Below are positions 18,226-27,827 of a stretch of 64,000 nucleotides of DNA, piece after piece; within the stretch, counting starts at the first letter, position 1; every line of letters begins with the position of its first letter. The position numbers and the translations under genes are program-made. The notes under the pieces were generated by a model, which was not told the DNA's origin, did no database searches, and worked only from the letters and a program-made list of their open reading frames with translations. The DNA comes from an uncultured Pelagibacteraceae bacterium (lineage in GTDB: Bacteria; Pseudomonadota; Alphaproteobacteria; Pelagibacterales; Pelagibacteraceae): NCBI GenBank assembly GCA_902615715.1, contig CACMQA010000003.1:20001-84000 (forward strand). Reading direction: 5' to 3'.

Positions 18226-19948
18226 CTATTTTACAACCTGTTTGATTACAATTTTTACCAGAACTAACATTTTTGAAAAAATCTAAAGCTCTGATAGCTG
18301 TCATCATATGATTTTTGTAAATATTAAGATACCCATTCAAACTTTCAGATAATTTTTTTGCCTCTTCCATCATACCTAGTCTGACTAAATTTATTAGCAT
18401 GATAGCATTTCCATTAGGAATGGTATTGTCACCTATATCGATTGGTTTAAAAAATATATCATCGTTTTTTTTGGGGTTTTTTTGAAATATTTTTTTATCC
18501 TCTATGAAAAATTTCAATATTGCCTCATGAGACAATTTTCTAGCTAAATCTTTATATTTGAAATTCATTGTTTTGTCTGACAAATCATTTAATGCATTAA
18601 TTAAAAATGCATAATCTTCAATAAAAACTACATCTTTTGAGTAACTATGGTAAATCTTACCTTTAATATATTTTTTTTCTATTTTAAGAAAAAATTCCTC
18701 AGCTAACTTTAAATATCCATTATTTGGCAAAATATCGTCAGCAGCAAGCAACGCGCTTATCATAAGGGAATTTAAATCTAGTTGGGTTTTGTCATCAAAA
18801 AAAGGTTTTTTCCTTTTAAGTCTTATTTGAAAAAGTTTCTTTAAAATTTCTTTTGTTGGTATTTCTTTTTCAACAAGAATAATCTTATTTTCCCAGTTTC
18901 CCTCATTTTTTATTTCAAAATATTTATGAATATTTTCTATATCTTTTATTTCATCATGAGAATAAACGTAATATTTGCCTTCTTCTCCATCGCTGTCTGC
19001 ATCAAAAGCAGAACCGAGAAAACCATCCTTATTTAAGAAATTTTTTTTTAAAAACTCAATTGTTTGTTCTAATTTTTCTTTAAAATAACTATCTGAATTA
19101 ATTTTACAATATTTAGAAAGTAGTAATATAAATTGAGTATTATCGTAAAGCATTTTCTCAAAATGGGGAATTATCCAATTTTCGTCTACCGTGTATCGTG
19201 AAATGCCGCCTTCAACATGATCATATATTCCTTTAGAGCAAAGTTGTTTTAAAATTAACTCGACTGGACGCAAATACTTTCTGTTGTTAGATGAATTATA
19301 AAAATAAAGAAGTGTTTCAAATAAATTAAATGTTGGAAATTTGGGCGCGCCTTTATAGCCGCCCTTTATTGGATCTAAATTATTTAAAGATATTTCTAGA
19401 ATTGGCTCTAGATCTTGATTTAAAACAGAATTTTTTTTTAATTCTAAACTTTTGATTATTAAATCTTTTTGATTAACTATTTTTTCTCTTTGATCTTTAT
19501 AAGCATCAGAAACTTTCTGAAGAACTTCTTTAAATGATGGTAAGCCATGTTTTGACACTTTAGGAAAATAAGTGCCTCCCATAAATGGAACTCCGTTTTC
19601 ATCCAAAAACATCGTTAATGGCCAACCTCCTCCAGTTTGATTAAATAATTGAAACGAACTTTGAAAGATAAAATCTAAATCTGGTCTTTCCTCTCTATCA
19701 ACTTTTATATTAATAAATAATCTATTCATTAAATTTGCTGTTTCAATATCTTCAAAACTTTCATGAGCCATCACATGACACCAATGGCAGCTCGAATATC
19801 CAATACTTAATATTATTGGTTTTTTATTTTGCTTTGCATAGTCCAAAGTTTCTTTAGACCAGATTTGCCAGTTAACAGGATTTTCTTTATGTTGTTTAAG
19901 GTATGGGCTTAAATCATTAGAAAGATTATTTTTGTTAATTTCTATCAT
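18218..19948 (-). CDS. DUF255/YyaL-type thioredoxin-fold protein
   Basis: This 576-residue cytoplasmic protein belongs to the YyaL/SSP411 (SPATA20-like) family. The N-terminal thioredoxin-like domain carries CHWC at 54-57 in SSCHWCHVMAHESFED, followed by the conserved VDREERPDLD and GGGWPLTMFL. The C-terminal part is an (alpha/alpha)6-type domain related to N-acylglucosamine 2-epimerases (GGISRYTVDENWIIPHFEKMLYDN). It is about 100 residues shorter than many family members, mainly in the C-terminal part. The biochemical role is not established. It overlaps the upstream VTT protein by 14 bases. Confidence 0.85.
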   Translation of the reverse strand: MIEINKNNLSNDLSPYLKQHKENPVNWQIWSKETLDYAKQNKKPIILSIGYSSCHWCHVMAHESFEDIETANLMNRLFINIKVDREERPDLDFIFQSSFQLFNQTGGGWPLTMFLDENGVPFMGGTYFPKVSKHGLPSFKEVLQKVSDAYKDQREKIVNQKDLIIKSLELKKNSVLNQDLEPILEISLNNLDPIKGGYKGAPKFPTFNLFETLLYFYNSSNNRKYLRPVELILKQLCSKGIYDHVEGGISRYTVDENWIIPHFEKMLYDNTQFILLLSKYCKINSDSYFKEKLEQTIEFLKKNFLNKDGFLGSAFDADSDGEEGKYYVYSHDEIKDIENIHKYFEIKNEGNWENKIILVEKEIPTKEILKKLFQIRLKRKKPFFDDKTQLDLNSLMISALLAADDILPNNGYLKLAEEFFLKIEKKYIKGKIYHSYSKDVVFIEDYAFLINALNDLSDKTMNFKYKDLARKLSHEAILKFFIEDKKIFQKNPKKNDDIFFKPIDIGDNTIPNGNAIMLINLVRLGMMEEAKKLSESLNGYLNIYKNHMMTAIRALDFFKNVSSGKNCNQTGCKIDD

Positions 19949-20657
19949 TAAAAAATTTTTTTTTAACTAATAAAGATACAATCATCAAAATTACAAACAT
20001 GGAGATCGGCATGTAAATTTCTTTTGATAGAATTAAATTTATCATACTGAAACTACTAGCTTGTTTGACGTAAACGTTTAGCCCCGCACCAATTGTGTTC
20101 ATAATAAAGAAACTTGGTATGAAACCAAAACAGCTAGATAAAAAATAATTTCTTTTTTTCATCCCAAAAAGTATCGGTAATAAATTTTGTAAAAAGAAGG
20201 GAACCCCTAGACCTCCAACAAACCTATAGATAAAAAAATACAATAGTTCATTTTTTTGAAAAAGAGATATGTATTTATTAAATTTTTTTTCTAGCCTCAG
20301 CTTAACAAAATCTCTAAAAAAAAAATTTCCAATTGAATATAACGCTAAAGCCCCAAATGAAAGTGACAATACAGATATAACTGTACCAAGCCACTGTCCG
20401 AATAGTATTCCTGAAATTATTAAAATTGGTGAGCCAAATCCAAGCAACATTACCCAAACAATTCCAAAAATGAAAAAGAAACACAAATTAATTAATATGT
20501 TGGAACTTATGTAATTGTCCAAGTTTGACTGAAGTTCCTTGTAATATGAAAAATCATCAAGTCTATTTAGTTGAACACTTCCAAAAATAAAATAAAGAAA
20601 TACAATTAAAATGAACAAGTAAGAAATGCCTAAAAATATTTTTAAATTTTTGCTCAT
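19935..20657 (-). CDS. VTT (TVP38/TMEM64, DedA-like) domain membrane protein
   Basis: 240 residues with about five to six hydrophobic segments: near 5-27, 52-80, 85-112, 138-165, 175-198 and 212-232. The central part has the VTT/SNARE-associated signature (GSPILIISGILFGQWLGTVIS; YRFVGGLGVPFFLQNLLPILFGM). Family members are linked to lipid or ion transport and membrane homeostasis, but the substrate here is unknown. It is divergent from rpmH across 50 bp and is followed by the DUF255 gene with an overlap. Confidence 0.8.
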   Translation of the reverse strand: MSKNLKIFLGISYLFILIVFLYFIFGSVQLNRLDDFSYYKELQSNLDNYISSNILINLCFFFIFGIVWVMLLGFGSPILIISGILFGQWLGTVISVLSLSFGALALYSIGNFFFRDFVKLRLEKKFNKYISLFQKNELLYFFIYRFVGGLGVPFFLQNLLPILFGMKKRNYFLSSCFGFIPSFFIMNTIGAGLNVYVKQASSFSMINLILSKEIYMPISMFVILMIVSLLVKKKFFNDRN

Positions 20658-20707
20658 AATTTACCTGTACAATAGACAACAATTAAAATATATACCTTTT
20701 AATATTT

Positions 20708-20842
20708 ATGAAAAGAACATATCAGCCTAGTAATTTAGTTAGAAAAAGAAGACACGGTTTTAGGGCTAGAATGGCTTCAAAAACTGGTAGACAACTTATC
20801 GCTCGTAGACGAGCAAAAGGAAGAAAAACTCTTTCTACTTAA
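20708..20842 (+). CDS. rpmH: Ribosomal protein L34
   Basis: A 44-codon gene encoding the entire L34 consensus: [20 protein letters not shown], then the [23 protein letters not shown] part. Its stop is 6 bp before rnpA. The rpmH-rnpA-yidD-yidC order is the widely conserved cluster that in many bacteria adjoins oriC/dnaA; no dnaA or DnaA-box cluster is visible here. Confidence 0.97.
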   Translation: MKRTYQPSNLVRKRRHGFRARMASKTGRQLIARRRAKGRKTLST

Positions 20843-20848
20843 GAATAG

Positions 20849-21199
20849 ATGGTAAAGCTTGAAAGTTTAAAAAAAAGCTTCCAATTTAAAAAAGCTCTTA
20901 AAGAAAAAAAAGTACACACAGATTACTTTTCTATTTTTGCTGCTAAAAATTTTTTTAAAGCTAAGCACAAAGCTAATTTACTTATTAGTTTTGTTATGAA
21001 AAAAAAAATTGGAAATGCTGTCAAAAGAAACAAAATTAGAAGAAAATTAAAAGCAATTGTTCAAAAATTATCAAAAAAAAGGGGTGCAATTAATAAGGAT
21101 TACACTTATATAGTTTTCGGAAAGTCTAATGCTTATGCTCAAAAACATGATGTGCTTTTGCCATTAATGGAGAAAAGTTTTAGTAAATTAAAAAAATAA
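20849..21199 (+). CDS. rnpA: Ribonuclease P protein component
   Basis: Protein subunit of RNase P, which removes 5' leaders from tRNA precursors. The 116-residue basic protein carries the family's signature helix [15 protein letters not shown] (the RNR-type motif) in the expected place after a beta-sheet core. It sits directly after rpmH and 1 bp before yidD. Its enzyme must process both tRNAs in this window that share a base with an upstream stop codon. Confidence 0.95.
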   Translation: MVKLESLKKSFQFKKALKEKKVHTDYFSIFAAKNFFKAKHKANLLISFVMKKKIGNAVKRNKIRRKLKAIVQKLSKKRGAINKDYTYIVFGKSNAYAQKHDVLLPLMEKSFSKLKK

Positions 21200-21200
21200 A

Positions 21201-21455
21201 ATGACAAAAATTTTAATTTTAATAATAAAAATTTATCAATATTTAATTTCTCCACTTTTAGGAAGTAGATGTAGGTTTTTACCTACTTGTTCTGAGTATT
21301 TTATTGAAGCACTTAAAACACAAGGTTTTATAGCAGGAATTAAATTGGGGGTAAAAAGAATTTTAAAATGTCATCCATTTGAGAAACTTGGTGGCAGTCA
21401 TGGTTTGGATTTCGTACCAATTACGAAAGACGAAAAGGAGAGTAATAATGGATAG
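21201..21455 (+). CDS. yidD: Membrane protein insertion efficiency factor YidD
   Basis: An 84-residue inner-membrane-associated protein thought to assist YidC. The Cys-rich signature is clear: [22 protein letters not shown], then [18 protein letters not shown]. An N-terminal amphipathic or hydrophobic stretch (about 3-18) precedes it. It overlaps the start of yidC by 8 bases, so the two are coupled. Confidence 0.95.
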   Translation: MTKILILIIKIYQYLISPLLGSRCRFLPTCSEYFIEALKTQGFIAGIKLGVKRILKCHPFEKLGGSHGLDFVPITKDEKESNNG

Positions 21456-23130
21456 AAATGTTTTTGTAGCAATTGCTCTTTCAATGTCTGTTTTGCTTTT
21501 CTGGGGTGCATTTTTTGAAACTCCTAAAAAAACATCAGAGCAACAAACTAATCAAAAAGTAGAGCCAAAAAATGAGCAAAGCTCTATCGCACCAACGATT
21601 AACCAGCCGCAAGTAATTAAAAAGCTTACCAGAGAAGAATCTATTAATACAAGCAAAAGAATTAAAATAGAAAATAGTAGTGTTGCAGGATCAATTAATT
21701 TAAAGGGTGCTTTGATTGACGATATATCTTTTAAAAAACATAAACAAAAAGTTGAAGATGGAGAAAATATTATTTTTTTAAATCCTTCTGAAACCGAAAA
21801 CGGTTTTTATATAGAGACAGGTTGGACAAGTATTGGAAATAAAATTAAAGTTCCAACAAAAGAGTCCGAATGGACAGTGAAAGGTAATAATATTTTAAGC
21901 GACAATTCTCCAATTATTTTGCAATGGAACAATAAAGAGGGTGTTATTTTTGAAAAAAGAATTGAGCTGGATGATAAGTATTTATTTAAAATATCACAGC
22001 AAGTAAAAAACAATTCTAATTCATCTATTGATCTATATCCATATGCACAGATGACTAGAAATAAGGTCCCCGATGATATTCAAAATTTTTATATACAACA
22101 CGAGGGTTTTATTGGTGTCTTTGATGATGAATTAAAGGAAGACGACTATGATGATGTAGAGGAAAAAAAAATAGTAAGAGAATCAAGTGAAGGCTGGCTT
22201 GGAATAACTGATAAATATTGGATGACTGCTTTTGTCCCTGAGTCAGGTAAAAATTTTAAATCAACTTTCCTTTACGAAAATGGATTTAAAGCAAATTATA
22301 TTATCAATGAAGCAGTTAAAATTGATAAATCATCAACTGGAACTAATAAACTTAGATTATTTATTGCTGCTAAAGAGGTTGAGACAATTGATGGGTATGC
22401 TGCAGACCAAAATATAAATAAATTTGATTTAGTTATTGACTGGGGATGGTTCTACTTTTTCACAAAACCACTGTTTTTCGTAATAGATTATTTGTTTAAA
22501 ATTTCAGGAAATTTTGGAACAGCTATAGTGTTATTAACTATCGCTATTAGACTTATTTTCTTCCCGCTAGCTAACTTCTCATTCAGGTCAATGGCAAAAA
22601 TGAAAGCAGTTCAACCGGAGATGATGAGACTAAAAGAACTACACAAAGATGATAAAGTAAAATTGCAACAAGAGATGATGGCGTTATATAGAAAAGAAAA
22701 AATAAATCCTGCATCAGGTTGCTTGCCGGTTTTAATTCAAATTCCCTTCTTTTTTGCAATTTATAAGATGCTTTTTATTTCTTTAGAGATGAGGCATCAG
22801 CCATTTTTTGGTTGGATAAAAGACTTATCAGCACAAGATCCAACCTCTTTATTTAATTTATTTGGTTTAATTCCATGGGATCCCCCAGGGTTTATGATTA
22901 TAGGTATTTGGCCAATATTAATGGGGGCCTCTATGTGGGTTCAACAAAAATTAAACCCTGCTCCAGCTGATCCTATACAAGCAAAAATATTTGCCTTCTT
23001 TCCATTATTTTTAACAATCATACTTGCTTCTTTCCCTTCTGGATTAGTTGTTTACTGGACGATAAATAATATTCTTACAATCGCTCAACAGTACGTAATT
23101 GTTAAAAAAACGACTGTGAAAACAAATTAA
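21448..23130 (+). CDS. yidC: Membrane protein insertase YidC
   Basis: Inserts and folds inner-membrane proteins with or without SecYEG. I start it at ATG 21448 ([12 protein letters not shown]) because an AAAGGAG ribosome-binding site lies 8-14 bases upstream. The frame is open further upstream but only through yidD. The 560 residues comprise TM1 (about 5-20), a Gln/Pro linker, the large periplasmic domain (about 60-330), and the conserved C-terminal core of five membrane helices with the [15 protein letters not shown] and [15 protein letters not shown] motifs. The argB start follows the stop codon immediately. Confidence 0.97.
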   Translation: MDRNVFVAIALSMSVLLFWGAFFETPKKTSEQQTNQKVEPKNEQSSIAPTINQPQVIKKLTREESINTSKRIKIENSSVAGSINLKGALIDDISFKKHKQKVEDGENIIFLNPSETENGFYIETGWTSIGNKIKVPTKESEWTVKGNNILSDNSPIILQWNNKEGVIFEKRIELDDKYLFKISQQVKNNSNSSIDLYPYAQMTRNKVPDDIQNFYIQHEGFIGVFDDELKEDDYDDVEEKKIVRESSEGWLGITDKYWMTAFVPESGKNFKSTFLYENGFKANYIINEAVKIDKSSTGTNKLRLFIAAKEVETIDGYAADQNINKFDLVIDWGWFYFFTKPLFFVIDYLFKISGNFGTAIVLLTIAIRLIFFPLANFSFRSMAKMKAVQPEMMRLKELHKDDKVKLQQEMMALYRKEKINPASGCLPVLIQIPFFFAIYKMLFISLEMRHQPFFGWIKDLSAQDPTSLFNLFGLIPWDPPGFMIIGIWPILMGASMWVQQKLNPAPADPIQAKIFAFFPLFLTIILASFPSGLVVYWTINNILTIAQQYVIVKKTTVKTN

Positions 23131-24000
23131 ATGTCAAAAAATATTTCTCTAGATGAGATAAAAGAATTTTGGCCTGATAAAGCCCCAGACATTAATATTG
23201 TTCAAAAATACACAAAAAAATATGAAAATGAAAAAATTGTTATTAAATATGGTGGCAATGTTTTAATAGATAGAAATGTCTTTAATAATTTCATATCTGA
23301 TATAAATGTTCTTAATAGATTGGGTTTATCTGTAGTTGTAGTCCATGGTGGTGGTCCAAGAATTAAAAGAGAATTAGATAAAAAAAAAATCGTATCGAAA
23401 TTTATTAATGGCTTAAGGGTTACTGATAAAAATATAATTGATACCGTAGAGGAAGTTTTAATTGATTTTAACAAAGACATAGCTAGCTCTCTTAAGAAAT
23501 TAGGAGCTCAAACAGCTATGTTTCATACTAAGACAGATAACATTATAGAAGTTGAGCCTGAAAGAGAGGAACTTGGATTTGTTGGAATACCAAATAAAAT
23601 AAATGATAATTTAATTCGAAACGCACTTAATGAGAATAAAATTCCAATCATAGCACCTTTAGGTTTAGGAAAGAATGAGCAAACATATAATATTAATGGT
23701 GATACTGCGGCCAGTGCTATAGCAAAAAAACTTAAGTCTAGAAGACTAATACTAATGACAAATGTTGAAGGTGTATACGATGACCAGAAAAAGCTAATAT
23801 CGGAAATTAAACCTTTCGATCTTGAAAATCTAATTAAGTGGAAAGTTGTTCAAGGAGGTATGATTCCAAAAATAGAAAATTGTGTTGATGCTGTACAAAA
23901 TGGAGTGAGAGGTGTAGTAATTCTAGATGGAAGAAAACCCCATTCAATTCTACATGAAATTTTTTCAGATAAAGGATCTGGAACACTAATCAGAGAATGA
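23131..24000 (+). CDS. argB: Acetylglutamate kinase
   Basis: Second step of arginine synthesis, phosphorylating N-acetylglutamate. The 289-residue protein shows KYGGNVL (about 39-45), VVVVHGGGPRI, the NINGDTAASAIA segment and LMTNVEGVYD. This is the arginine-sensitive length class with an N-terminal helix, common in alphaproteobacteria. It starts right after yidC without a gap. In many alphaproteobacteria the GTPase gene engB lies between yidC and argB; it does not here. The HAD gene overlaps its end by 4 bases. Confidence 0.95.
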   Translation: MSKNISLDEIKEFWPDKAPDINIVQKYTKKYENEKIVIKYGGNVLIDRNVFNNFISDINVLNRLGLSVVVVHGGGPRIKRELDKKKIVSKFINGLRVTDKNIIDTVEEVLIDFNKDIASSLKKLGAQTAMFHTKTDNIIEVEPEREELGFVGIPNKINDNLIRNALNENKIPIIAPLGLGKNEQTYNINGDTAASAIAKKLKSRRLILMTNVEGVYDDQKKLISEIKPFDLENLIKWKVVQGGMIPKIENCVDAVQNGVRGVVILDGRKPHSILHEIFSDKGSGTLIRE

Positions 24001-24662
24001 AAGATTTAAAAGATATAAAATTTTGGTTGTTTGACTTAGACAATACGCTTTATGATGGTGCTACTAAAGTTTTTGATCAGGTAGATAAAAAAATGTCAAA
24101 ATTTATTTCTGAAAAGCTTAATGTTGGCATTGAAGAAGCTAGAAAAATTCAAAAAAACTATTTTCAGGAATATAATACAACTTTAAACGGAATGATAAAA
24201 AATCACAAAATAGATGCTGATGAATTTTTAGAATTTGTTCACGACGTGGATCTAAGTTTTTTAAATAAGGATAAAGATTTAGAGGATGAAATTAAAAAAT
24301 TAGAGGGAAAAAAAATAATTTTTACGAATGGCTCTAGAGCACATGCCCTCAACGTTACGAAACGAATAGGAATAGATAAGCTTTTTGATGGAGTTTTTGA
24401 CATAAGAGATTGTGAATTTATTCCAAAGCCTTCGAAAGAACCTTATAAAAAATTAGTAGAAAATTACAAAATTGAGCCACAATATTGTATATTCTTTGAA
24501 GATATTGCAAGAAATTTAAAACCAGCATACGAATTAGGGATGAAAACTGTTTGGATTAAAAATGATGAACCTTGGGCAACGAAATATTCTGACTCAGAAT
24601 TTATCAATTATAAAACTGACAATTTAGCAAAATTTTTGAGGGAGATTAATGAGTTTCGATAA
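23997..24662 (+). CDS. HAD-family hydrolase, pyrimidine 5'-nucleotidase type
   Basis: A 221-residue HAD phosphatase with motif I DLDNTLYD (nucleophile D13, D15), motif II TNGS (about 111-114), a motif III Lys in IPKPSKEPY and motif [13 protein letters not shown]. The DLDNTLY plus FEDIARNL combination is that of the SDT1/pyrimidine 5'-nucleotidase subgroup. In this family the gene commonly lies beside argB or dapD in alphaproteobacteria. The substrate is inferred from family. It overlaps argB by 4 and dapD by 14 bases. Confidence 0.85.
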   Translation: MKDLKDIKFWLFDLDNTLYDGATKVFDQVDKKMSKFISEKLNVGIEEARKIQKNYFQEYNTTLNGMIKNHKIDADEFLEFVHDVDLSFLNKDKDLEDEIKKLEGKKIIFTNGSRAHALNVTKRIGIDKLFDGVFDIRDCEFIPKPSKEPYKKLVENYKIEPQYCIFFEDIARNLKPAYELGMKTVWIKNDEPWATKYSDSEFINYKTDNLAKFLREINEFR

Positions 24663-25476
24663 ACTAGAAAAAATTATAAACGAAAGTTTTGAAAAAAAAG
24701 AAAAAGTAGGTCCAAAATCAGATAAAAAATTAATAAAAGCTATCAATGAAACTATTAACTTAGTTGATAGTGGAAAAATTAGAGTAGCTAACAAACAAAA
24801 TGGTAATTGGATCGTAAATCAATGGATTAAAAAAGCTATTTTGTTAAGCTTTAGAATAAATAAAATGGGGATGATGAAGGGTCCCTATACTACTTGGTAT
24901 GACAAAGTGCCTGGAAAGACAGTTAAGTGGAAAGAGAGAGATTGGAAAAAAGCTGGGTATCGTCATGTACCTAACGGGGTTGTAAGAAAAGGAGCGTATA
25001 TTGCTAAAAACGTAGTTTTAATGCCAAGCTTTGTAAACCTTGGAGCTTATGTTGATGAGGGTACGATGATTGATACTTGGGCATCTGTTGGTTCTTGTGC
25101 TCAAGTTGGAAAAAATTGTCATATTTCTGGTGGCGCAGGTATTGGAGGAGTTTTAGAACCCCTTCAAGCTGGCCCTGTAATAATTGAGGATAATTGTTTT
25201 ATTGGTGCTCGGTCTGAAATTGCTGAAGGCGTTTTGGTTGAGGAAGGTGCTGTACTTTCAATGGGTGTTTACATTGGAGCATCTACCAAAATAGTGGATA
25301 GGAATAGTGGAGAAATACATTATGGAAAAGTACCTGCATATTCAGTTGTGGTTCCTGGTAGCCTACCTAATAAATCAAACCCAAATGGTCCTTCGTTGTA
25401 TTGTGCAGTCATAGTAAAAAAAGTTGACGAGAAAACTAGAAGTAAAACTTCTATCAACGATCTTTTAAGAGACTAA
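24649..25476 (+). CDS. dapD: Tetrahydrodipicolinate N-succinyltransferase DapD
   Basis: Transfers succinyl from succinyl-CoA to tetrahydrodipicolinate in the succinylase branch of lysine and diaminopimelate synthesis. The 275 residues have an alpha-helical N-terminal domain and a left-handed beta-helix of hexapeptide repeats ([54 protein letters not shown]). The length and the [17 protein letters not shown] start of the coil match the family. It is followed directly by dapE, which acts two steps later; the stop and start share one base. Confidence 0.97.
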   Translation: MSFDKLEKIINESFEKKEKVGPKSDKKLIKAINETINLVDSGKIRVANKQNGNWIVNQWIKKAILLSFRINKMGMMKGPYTTWYDKVPGKTVKWKERDWKKAGYRHVPNGVVRKGAYIAKNVVLMPSFVNLGAYVDEGTMIDTWASVGSCAQVGKNCHISGGAGIGGVLEPLQAGPVIIEDNCFIGARSEIAEGVLVEEGAVLSMGVYIGASTKIVDRNSGEIHYGKVPAYSVVVPGSLPNKSNPNGPSLYCAVIVKKVDEKTRSKTSINDLLRD

Positions 25477-26639
25477 TGCCTAAAATTAATGAATTAACAT
25501 TAGCTAAAGAGCTTATAAAGTTTCCAAGTGTAACACCTAAGGATGCAGGTGCCATAATATTTTTATCAAAACAATTAAAAAGGTTAGGTTTTAATTGTAA
25601 GATTTTAGAATTTAAAGATAAAAACAAAAAAAGTAAGCCGATTAAAAATATTTATGCAAGACTAGGAAAAAAAAGTCCTAATTTATGTTACGCTGGTCAT
25701 ACAGATGTAGTACCACCGGGTAAAATTGAGGATTGGACAGTAAATCCCTTTAAACCAATAATAAAAAAAAATCATTTAATTGGAAGAGGTGCTAATGACA
25801 TGAAAAGCTCCATCGCTTGTTTTGTATCTGCAGTTGATAAATTTTTAAAAAAAAGAAAAAAATTTAATGGCTCTATAAGTTTTTTAATAACAGGGGATGA
25901 AGAGGGATTAGCAATAAATGGAACAAAAAAAGTTGTCGACTATTTGAAAAAAAAAAAAGAAAAAATAGATTTTTGCATCGTAGGTGAACCTACAAATCCA
26001 AATAAACTTGGAGAGATGATTAAAATAGGAAGACGCGGTAGTATATCTGGGACTATAATGATTTATGGTTCTCAAGGCCACGTGGCCTACCCCCACCTTT
26101 CTAATAACCCTGTAAATACATTAGTAAATATATGTAAAAAACTTAATGAGCATAAATTAGACAAAGGCAACAAAAACTTTCAACCTTCAAATTTAGAAAT
26201 TACATCTGTAAATGTTGACAATACAGCTACTAACGTAATTCCAGGAAGTGCTAGAGCACAGTTCAATGTAAGATTTAATAATCTTCATACATCAAATAGT
26301 TTAAAGAAAAAAATTACTTCGATAGTCAAAATTTTGAGTAAAAAAAATAAATGTAAATTTAAAATAGATTTTCATGTAAGTGGCGAATCTTTTCTTACTA
26401 AACCTAATAAAACTATTCATATGGCTAGAAATATAATTAAAAAAGTTACTAAAATAACGCCTAAATTTTCTACGACTGGTGGTACCTCCGATGCAAGGTT
26501 TATAAAAAAGATTTCACCTTGCCTAGAGTTTGGTCTGGTAAATAAATCAATGCACAAAATCGATGAATGCGTTTCATTAAAAGATTTAAAAAATTTAACT
26601 AAAATTTATCAGAATATCCTCGAGGATTATTTTAAGTGA
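25476..26639 (+). CDS. dapE: Succinyl-diaminopimelate desuccinylase DapE
   Basis: Zinc enzyme that releases succinate from succinyl-LL-diaminopimelate. The 387-residue M20-family protein shows ligands H75 in AGHTDVVP, D77, D108 in GRGANDMKSS, the catalytic and ligand glutamates at 142-143 in TGDEEG, and the late His in the SMHKIDE segment. Lysine and cell-wall DAP both depend on it. It overlaps the downstream SET gene by 4 bases (GTGA). Confidence 0.96.
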   Translation: MPKINELTLAKELIKFPSVTPKDAGAIIFLSKQLKRLGFNCKILEFKDKNKKSKPIKNIYARLGKKSPNLCYAGHTDVVPPGKIEDWTVNPFKPIIKKNHLIGRGANDMKSSIACFVSAVDKFLKKRKKFNGSISFLITGDEEGLAINGTKKVVDYLKKKKEKIDFCIVGEPTNPNKLGEMIKIGRRGSISGTIMIYGSQGHVAYPHLSNNPVNTLVNICKKLNEHKLDKGNKNFQPSNLEITSVNVDNTATNVIPGSARAQFNVRFNNLHTSNSLKKKITSIVKILSKKNKCKFKIDFHVSGESFLTKPNKTIHMARNIIKKVTKITPKFSTTGGTSDARFIKKISPCLEFGLVNKSMHKIDECVSLKDLKNLTKIYQNILEDYFK

Positions 26640-27091
26640 AGCCTTATAAAGTTAAAAGATCTAAAATAGATAATTTAGGTTTATACGCCTCTAAAAATAT
26701 AAAAAAAGGTTCAAAGATAATTGAGTACAAAGGAAAAGTTATTACAAGACGAGAAGCTGAGGAAAATCCTAAATATGATAATGATAAAGCAATTTACCTT
26801 TTTAATTTAAATAAGAGATATGATTTAGATGGCGACTTTAAATTTAATACAGCTAGATTAATTAATCATTCATGTAATCCTAATTGTGAAGTCACAGGAA
26901 CTGGTCTTAAAGTTTGGGTCCATGCAATTAAAGATATCAAAAAAGGAGAAGAATTTTCATATGACTACGGATTTAGTTTTGATGATGATTACAAGAATTA
27001 TCCATGTCGATGTAAGTCAAAGAATTGTTGCGGTTACATTGTTAGAGAAGGATCTAGATGGAGAATAAAAAAAAAGAAAAAACAAAAATAG
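26636..27091 (+). CDS. SET domain protein with post-SET motif (putative protein lysine methyltransferase)
   Basis: 151 residues starting at GTG, inside the dapE stop. It reads like the catalytic SET and post-SET parts of eukaryotic histone methyltransferases: LGLYASKNIKKGSKIIEYKG near the start, cofactor and substrate site NHSCNPN at 77-83, YDYG at 109-112, and the zinc-binding post-SET cysteines C124, C126 and C131 (CRCKSKNCCG). The tail is Lys-rich. The fold predicts SAM-dependent protein lysine methylation; the substrate is unknown. The neighbours dapE and a GT2 give no clue. Bacterial SET proteins of this type exist, so the family call is firm. Confidence 0.85.
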   Translation: MKPYKVKRSKIDNLGLYASKNIKKGSKIIEYKGKVITRREAEENPKYDNDKAIYLFNLNKRYDLDGDFKFNTARLINHSCNPNCEVTGTGLKVWVHAIKDIKKGEEFSYDYGFSFDDDYKNYPCRCKSKNCCGYIVREGSRWRIKKKKKQK

Positions 27092-27825
27092 ATATAATTT
27101 TACCTAATTATAATAGTTCTAAATTTATAATTAAAACTATTGAAAGCATTTTAAGGCAAACTTATAAAAATTGGAAATTAATTATAGTTGATGATTTTTC
27201 AAACATTGAAACTAAAAATATTTTAAAAAAAATTTCAAAAAAGAAGAATATTAAAGTTTTTTTTCTTAACAAAAATCGTGGCGCTGGTTTTTGTAGGAAC
27301 TTTGCAATAAAAAAATCTAATTCTCCTTATGTAGCATTTATTGACTCTGATGATATATGGAAAAAAGATAAATTAAAAAAACAAATTAATTTTATGAAAA
27401 ATAATAATTTTTTCTTTTCATATACTGATTATAAGACATTTGGTACAAAAAATAGAAAAATAAATAACCCTTCAAAAATTGATTACACAGGTTTCTTAAA
27501 AAATACGTCAATTGCAACAAGTACTATGATGATAAAAAGAAATATAATTGGAAACATCAAATTTACCAATACAAAAATTTGTGAGGATTTTGTTTTTAAA
27601 TGCAAACTTCTTAAAAAAATTGGACATGCATATTGTTTGAAAGAATATTTAACCAATTATAGAATTAGGAGAAAATCACTACAAAGCAATAATCTAAGAA
27701 ATTTTTACTGGATTTGGAAAATTAATAAAGATTATAATAAGTTAAATATTTTTGATAATTTGATATCTCTTTTATTTATATCATTTAATTCTCTCAAGAA
27801 ATACGGTGGAAAGAATATCTTTTAA
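27058..27825 (+). CDS. Family 2 glycosyltransferase
   Basis: A 255-residue inverting GT-A enzyme with the start IDIILPNYNSSKFI, the VDDFSN nucleotide-sugar site, the NRGAGFCRNFAI segment, and the acidic metal-binding motif in AFIDSDDIWKKDKL. No membrane segment. It most likely decorates a surface polysaccharide or lipid-linked glycan; donor and acceptor cannot be told. It overlaps the SET gene by 34 bases, unusually long for this genome, with no other in-frame ATG nearby. It ends 2 bp before convergent truA. Confidence 0.88.
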   Translation: MENKKKEKTKIDIILPNYNSSKFIIKTIESILRQTYKNWKLIIVDDFSNIETKNILKKISKKKNIKVFFLNKNRGAGFCRNFAIKKSNSPYVAFIDSDDIWKKDKLKKQINFMKNNNFFFSYTDYKTFGTKNRKINNPSKIDYTGFLKNTSIATSTMMIKRNIIGNIKFTNTKICEDFVFKCKLLKKIGHAYCLKEYLTNYRIRRKSLQSNNLRNFYWIWKINKDYNKLNIFDNLISLLFISFNSLKKYGGKNIF

Positions 27826-27827
27826 TT

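Noticed and set aside
20658-20707. oriC beside rpmH
   Set aside because: rpmH-rnpA often adjoins the origin, but only 50 bp is available and there are no DnaA boxes or dnaA gene.
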